Of a stretch of DNA of 64,000 nucleotides, positions 58,306 through 64,000 are shown piece by piece. The translations under genes and the position numbers were made by a program. Source of the DNA: Alisma plantago-aquatica (Eukaryota > Streptophyta > Magnoliopsida > Alismatales > Alismataceae); the NCBI GenBank assembly GCA_963693085.1, contig OY856411.1, forward strand, positions 1,345,015,550 to 1,345,079,549. The letters are read 5' to 3'. The first letter of the stretch is position 1. Every line of letters begins with the position of its first letter. A model generated the notes under the pieces. It was not told the origin of the DNA, searched no databases, and was given only the letters and a program-made list of their open reading frames with translations.

Positions 58306-59534
58306 TCAGATTTATGAATGTGTACCACCCATCCCATTCTTAAACTATTCATCTCACTAGTAAGTGTATAATGCGTGTTTGATTTCAATAAATTATGGCA
58401 GCATTTCCCTGTGGTTCTCCGAGTACACCAATGTAGATAGGCAAATACCCACCTACATATGTACCCAGAGAACAAAGGGGAAACGTTGTCAAAATAAATT
58501 TAAATCGATCAACATTATACACTTACATCCTAAGTGAGATGAAGTGCTCAAGAATAGTCACAAACCAGGGACTATCTGAGGTTTACTCCTAATGAGTAGA
58601 TCTCTGATGGGTTTCTAGGCCAATGACACAGTCTAGGGTTTATAGACTACACTTTATAGATTAAGAATTCACAAATTAGGGTTTACTCACATATTACCAT
58701 GTTATATCATACAACATGAATTACAAACTAGGTCGCGCATGTTCATTACCATGTAAGATTGCTAGAGAAAGACAAACTCAAACTAGGTCAACTTGAACAT
58801 TTTAAATGCACAAACTACGTACATGAGCTCCTATAAGGAAAATCTAGCATATTAGTATAAGATATTGGTTCAAATGGGTATACGACACAAGTTGAGTTAC
58901 ATATTTCAAAGTTCAATCATTTTCATGATGATAAATTAGGTCCAAAAATTGCATATGATTGAGGTGCAACACTTATAGTCATGATAGTACATAACAAGGC
59001 ATATAAGTGGTCCAAGGCATCAATTACAATGTAGTTTACGGATTTAGGGATAAAAAAGATCATTTTCCAATATGAAACATGAATGAATGGTGGAGGAGGA
59101 AGAGGAGAAGAACAAACCTGAGGAGGATAGCAAACAGATGAGGAGAAGGAAGAAGAGGAAGGATGATGACCGGAGGGGGAGGCGATGAACAGTAGAGCAT
59201 AGGAGGAAGGTAGAGGCGATCAGCTACACAGCAGCGACAGCGAGCTTGGGTGGCAGCGAGCTTTGGCGGCAGCAACCAATAGCAGCAGTGGCAAGTAGCA
59301 TCAGTAGCAGTGAGTAGCAGTACTGGCATGGCAGAGAGGAGATAGCACAATCTCCGACGGCGATCACCAACAGAGCAGTGTCGGCGAGCTGGAGCTGTGG
59401 TGACCAGCAACAACGGCGAGTAGCAGTAATGGTGGAGCAGAGAGGAGATAGCTCAATCATCGAAGTAGAAATATCACAAGAAATGCGGGTAGGATAGAGG
59501 GGAGAAAGGGTTTGTCATGGGGTTAAGTAAGAAA
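58306..59534 (-). other. CACTA 5' leader region
   Basis: AT-rich 58306-59060, then a GC-richer tract 59080-59470 with GGCAGC/GTAGCAG repeats and a duplicated word 'gagaggagatagc' near 59333 and 59442. This resembles the GC-rich first exon or leader of CACTA elements. Frames over it are low complexity. Confidence 0.55.
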
Positions 59535-60005
59535 TATACCATCGGTTATAGGTGAACGACCTCCGATAAATCTTGCAACCCACAAGTGATTCTTAACACG
59601 TTTTTATTGATGGTTATGTCTATTGTAACTGACGATAAATCTCAATTGGGGTGAGAAACAATTTGTGGGACCATTGGCATGAAAACCTTTATCGTCGGTC
59701 CCTTAATAAAGAACCTCTGATAAATGTCAATTCATTCCCACAAACCATATGTCTCATACACATCTTTATCCCATCAGTGTTTTAGAAAAAACTACTGATA
59801 AAGGTTTTTTGGAGGCAATGAAATGCTCCCAAAAATTTTGCACAAAATTCCATTTTTGGGGGTATAGTGTCGATTTCCTAAAGAAGAGACTAACAGTAAA
59901 AGGAAAGTGCAACCCGTGTTTTCTCAGGTGTGCAAATTGTGGCAGTTGTTGACCTTGAACTGCCGGTAGAAGTAATACAGTCAATTTATACAAATATAAC
60001 TGACA
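59535..60005. repeat. Subterminal repeats of the CACTA element (5' side)
   Basis: At least seven words of the ATCGG/TTTATC...GATAAA type in both orientations (near 59540, 59570, 59625, 59690, 59715, 59770, 59800). They end at the right terminal inverted repeat (60006-60029). Confidence 0.65.
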
Positions 60006-60029
60006 TTGTATCCCCATTTTGTAGTAGTG

Positions 60030-63000
60030 CTAGGATGTTAGGGAATATCGTGGCACCCCTTCCCAATCCTATACAAAGGCATCTAGGGAAATCACCTGAC
60101 CCCAACAATTCCTTTCATCCATTAGTTTCTCCGACAATCCACATTACCCTCCAAAAACCTCCCTTATGTCTCCAGCAACCTCTATCGCTCCCTTGCAACA
60201 CTCAGTGCCTGCAGCCAATTATATTAGCCTGGAGCATCACAAAGAGTATTCAAAGGTTCCCTTTTCCCCAGAAGGAATCAAGGATGCCCCTGGCCAGTCC
60301 TTGACCCTTGGTCCTTTCTGCTCAAAGTTCATCATTAGAGGAACAACTACGATCCATCATGGAGCCTCATGGATGGTGGAATAACTCTTCATGACTCCCA
60401 AGAATCTTCTTTGACCCATGGTTCACGACTAGTGTACTTCCTTTTCTTCCTCCCTCGACCTTCTTCTCCCTTCCTGACTGGAACCCCTACTGCTGGCCAC
60501 CTCTGTCATTGTGTCCCCACTTGTTGAGACAGGCACATCCCAATGAAGGCAATGGAAGCCTTGGTCACAAATGTAGATGCCTCTATATGAGGGTCACCTA
60601 TGGGTTCCTTGGAAGCCTAGTGAGCAAGGGGGGTGAGGAAGAATACTTTGGGGGATTGACCACTCTTCCCTCAAATCATGTGACAAATATGTCATAGTGC
60701 ATGAGTTGGTAATTCTCCCCTTAATCAAAAGACTCACCACACCTAGATAAGGTATTATATGAGTGATATGGAAGGTTATATTGATCAAAATCTAATTAAT
60801 TTTGTAGAAAGATATAGAAAATAAAGCATAGATCTATATTTACTCAATCTATGTCAAAGTGATCAGAAAAATATGAGGAATCTAAAAATAAAGGTTTTAA
60901 CAACTAGTTTGGCGCGGGATAGAAAATTTTAGTTGGTTCATTATTAAGTGATTGTAACTATGCAATCCCTAATATCATAGAAATAATGATTTTGTTCAAA
61001 TTGATCTTTGTTAATATAATCTAATTGATGAAGTATATTCATGTAAGGAATTAGGGTTACACATAAATCTAATTAGGATTTCCAAACTTTAGGAATCATA
61101 AAACAGAATATATGGGGGTTTTATGACCTAACCTTGATTTAACCCTATCCCCAAACTTAGGACCCATATTAAACCTAATCAACACTATGGGAATATAATA
61201 ATGACAGACTACTATTATGCATATTTTTAGATTGGTTGATGGCTTAGAATACATCTTTATTTTTGGGATTTCATACATTCAAAGTACTTGGATTACAATT
61301 GCATGGTTTCGGTATGCAAAAGTACATGGTTAGTTTATGAATACTTGCCCATATCATCTTTTGAGGATTTTTGGTGATTTATTGATGATTTTTCCTATGT
61401 TATACTTCTTGTTTGTTTATTTTAATTCAGTTAATATAATGCCTATGTATATCATATAAGAAATACTATGATATTATGAACCAAGTGTTGGACCTACCAA
61501 TCCAATGATAGTAAACAATATGAATACACCCAGGGTGGCATAACAAGTATGAGTTGGAATGTGAAGTGAAAATGAAAATTTGGTATTGCAATGAATTGAT
61601 TGATGATTAATATATGTTGATATCCAAATAGGCACACTTTTTACTTGTTCTTACGCAAAGTATAGAAATATACTGACTGTGTATTTGTTTGTCATTGTTT
61701 TACGAAAGTGGACCTAGTTAAAGATTGGAGATATGATATCCATATGACAGCATTAAATATTATTCATCTAAAGAAACCAGAAGGATTAGATAAATAAGAT
61801 AGTATTGATGTTTCCATTCATGTGATATTTTCCTTTTGAAAAATGATGTAACTTCTTTTGAGGGGTGTTTAGCATCCATTTGTTATCAAACAAAGTTTTG
61901 AATGGAATTATTTATTATTGTTGGTTATTTGTTAAATTTGGATCTTGAACATTTGAATTGTGATACTTTCCCTCTCAGTCTCTCATCAATGGGGGATAAC
62001 AATAGAAGGAGTTTTCACAACTACACTACCACCACAATTAGTAGCCCCAAGAGTCTTAACCTCTTATCGGTCTTACCAACATGATAGGTAGGATCTGCTA
62101 CCTCTCATGAAGGACATGGCCTCCCCACTATACATGTATGTGTCCACATGTCCATCATTTGGTAAATAATGTATCATTGATTCACATCCAAAGTGTCTTC
62201 CACATCTTCAGTTTGAGCTGGGTTCCTTCTAGAATTACAAAAATGATCCCAAGAATGACTTCTCTCCTATCAAACATATAAAGAGAGAAATAATACTTAT
62301 ATAAATAACTATAGAGATAAATCCACATAGTCCTAGTGTTATTGTGCACTCACTAAATGAAAATTCTAGCTCTAGTACCACTAATGTGATGGTCCGACAC
62401 TCAAATTGATAGAAACCACGAACCAAAAGTGTGAAATCCATCGTCATGGTGAGGATTGCCAGTCCAAACCAAAATCCACACCATATAATAATCACGACCC
62501 CATTGGGAATCAAGAAACACAACTGAACTCAGATCGTCTTGCTTTATAAAACTCACATGGACCAGGATATTAATGATGCTCTAAAGTCAACATATGTTAT
62601 TAGTAAAACTAACTATAGAAATGTTTGGGGTTCTATGTTTTCGGCTTAGTCATACCATTTTTGTGTAATCCAACCTAATATTCAGACTGTCTAATGACTA
62701 GTCCGTTGACTAATGGTGTTTTGCCAGCAAACCTTATATTGAAGGGTTTAGTCGTTTAGACACCATATATGGGTTCCCTTGACCCCCAACTCGACTTTGT
62801 ATCTCTACTCTTCTATGTTTCACATGTTGGCTATATTTTTGGTGATAAGGAAAGTGGTTTTAGTTTTTTTGTCTCCTTGCACTTAATTAGAGCTAGTTCT
62901 TGGTTTTTGAAGTTATTTTAAGGTTAGTTTCTTATAGTATATGGTTATAGTCCACACTTATCCCTCTCTTTGGTAATTTGGATTATTAAATGTTAAAATG

Positions 63001-63499
63001 TATATTCCATACTAGCACAATGTACTATCCTCTAAACATGTAAAATTTATAACTACATGTAACATACCAAAATTTACTACTAAGCTTGGGAGGGGGTCTC
63101 CTAGTTGTTCTCCTTATTTTGAATTAAATGTATTGATTTGTTTTTTTTTAACCATATATAAGTTTTTTGTAGCTTTATAATCCTTCCCAAGAGCATGGAG
63201 TCTACGTATTTTTCATCCCCAGCTCTACCCCAACAAAATTGTTAGAATAGATGGTGATCCTTCTCAAATTGTATTGGAACCGCAAACATGGTACTTGTGC
63301 AAATCTTGTACAATGTCTACAATGTTTTCCTAATAAAATTTAACCTCTCCCAACAACACCTCTCCTATGATATTTATGTGGGGTTATTCTCCTATTAAAT
63401 GTATCTAATATCATTTTTCATATGGTTTTGGTCTAGAAGACACACTGTGAGATTGTTTTGAAGTCGATAATCATTTTGAATACTAGATTATGAGTTAGT
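60030..63499. other. Unassigned flank right of the CACTA element
   Basis: 60030-60032 is the CTA duplication. 60040-60660 is C-rich with proline/serine-rich frames in two phases that look like a decayed coding remnant, family unknown. The rest is AT-rich. A hydrophobic minus frame at 62235-62522 has no recognised family. Nothing else supportable. Confidence 0.5.
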
Positions 63500-63600
63500 A
63501 TCTAGTTTTTGCGTCCAACATGAGAAACCTCAGCGGTTAGATCCCTGGTTTGTTACCAAAAGGTCTCAGGTTCAATCCTCGAGAATGGCATGAATAGAAT
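63500..63600 (+). repeat. Second tRNA-derived SINE head (candidate)
   Basis: Box A-like aacctcagcgg at 63526-63536 and box B ggttcaatcct at 63569-63579, 32 bases apart, with 'ggttaga' after box A as in plant Au-type SINEs. No full cloverleaf. A T-run follows near 63607. Confidence 0.45.
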
Positions 63601-64000
63601 CACCACTTTTTTAAATGGAATTATCTAGTTTTTTGAATCTATTATTTTATTCATATGTTACTTGTAGTGAACTATCGCTCTACCGTCATAAATTTCTCTA
63701 AGACCTTAACTTACCTTCTCACAAGAATCTTGTGATGGAAGTTAGCCTCTAAGAGGCAAGGGAGCGGTAGTTTTTTTGCCTTCCTGTCTTATGGGAAGAA
63801 TAAACAACAAGTAGTTTATTCTTGTTTTCTTCTCATGTGTGGTGTAGATACTTCTTTTTGTAGTGTGTTTCTTTGGGATAATTTGAAAGATAAGATCAAG
63901 ATTTCATCCAACTTCATTAGTCGGACTCAATTTTCCATTTTAGGAAAATAAAGATGGTAACTAAATCATATTAAAGAAAATATAACACAAAAAATGAAAT
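63601..64000. other. Unassigned right edge
   Basis: AT-rich, short hairpins only, no gene seen. Confidence 0.5.

Larger units (their letters stand above)
52831..60029 (-). mobile_element. CACTA (En/Spm-type) DNA transposon, internally deleted
   Basis: Complete element of 7199 bases by its ends. Left terminus 52831-52854 starts CACTAGTACAAAATGGGGAT; the right terminus 60006-60029 is its inverted copy with one mismatch in 24. Imperfect similarity continues inward for about 20 bases. Both ends abut the trinucleotide CTA (52828-52830 and 60030-60032), the 3-base duplication typical of this superfamily. Genes run on the minus strand, so the 5' end is at the right. Subterminal regions carry repeated direct and inverted words. 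The transposase gene lacks its catalytic core (see 57561-58221), so it cannot move itself. Confidence 0.93.

Noticed and set aside
59060..59460. Leu/Cys-rich minus-strand frames
   Set aside because: Low-complexity translation of GGCAGC-type repeats in the CACTA leader.
62235..62522. Hydrophobic 95-codon minus frame (possible membrane protein)
   Set aside because: AT-rich random frame; no start context, family or neighbours to support it.

Overview
This is repeat-rich flowering-plant nuclear DNA. Long AT-rich stretches hold decayed plant LTR retrotransposons (SIRE-like and other Ty1/copia, Athila-like and Tekay-like Ty3/gypsy), plant L1-type LINEs, a CACTA DNA transposon and tRNA-derived SINE heads. 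I found no credible host gene, no complete tRNA or rRNA gene and no prokaryotic signal. Clade and lineage names are my recognition of motifs by eye. The species cannot be told from the window.

Layout. 1-2273: L1-type LINE on the minus strand, running off the left edge. 2400-2872: end of a gypsy LTR with its primer-binding site. 2880-3411: copia scrap (minus). 3412-28938: 3' two thirds of a SIRE-like copia element (A, plus strand), interrupted at 6305-10858 by Athila-like fragments (B, minus) and at 12363-26316 by a nearly full-length Tekay-like gypsy element (D) with 4.5-4.6 kb LTRs. 28939-30300: C-terminal half of an Athila-like integrase (C, plus), itself carrying a 0.3 kb LINE tail. 31110-31680: another Athila integrase piece (F). 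31735-34954: gag and 5' LTR of the SIRE-like element, now on the minus strand. 34955-41346: the 5' part of Athila-like element C (minus): integrase N-terminus, RNase H, RT, protease, gag, PBS and 5' LTR. 42268-51299: a copia element (E) with 2.2 kb LTRs, readable gag and shattered pol. 52831-60029: a CACTA transposon with matching 3-base target duplications. 60030-64000: mostly unrecognised, with one SINE-like head.

How the parts fit. The two SIRE-type LTRs lie in opposite orientation (27477-28938 plus, 33490-34954 minus), yet each is flanked on its outer side by the same 5-base target duplication (CCTAT, read in element orientation). Each is followed outward by one half of the same Athila integrase reading frame. 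So these are two ends of one insertion whose interior, about 28 kb between roughly 3411 and 31735, was later inverted (or misassembled). Inferred order: Athila C first, then SIRE A into its integrase, then Tekay D into the SIRE env-like gene and Athila B material into its RNase H, with the inversion at an unknown later time.

A second theme is that the LTRs or leaders of several unrelated families here carry clusters of short CG-containing palindromes, each family with its own word. The Tekay LTRs also carry a degenerate array of plant telomere-box motifs.
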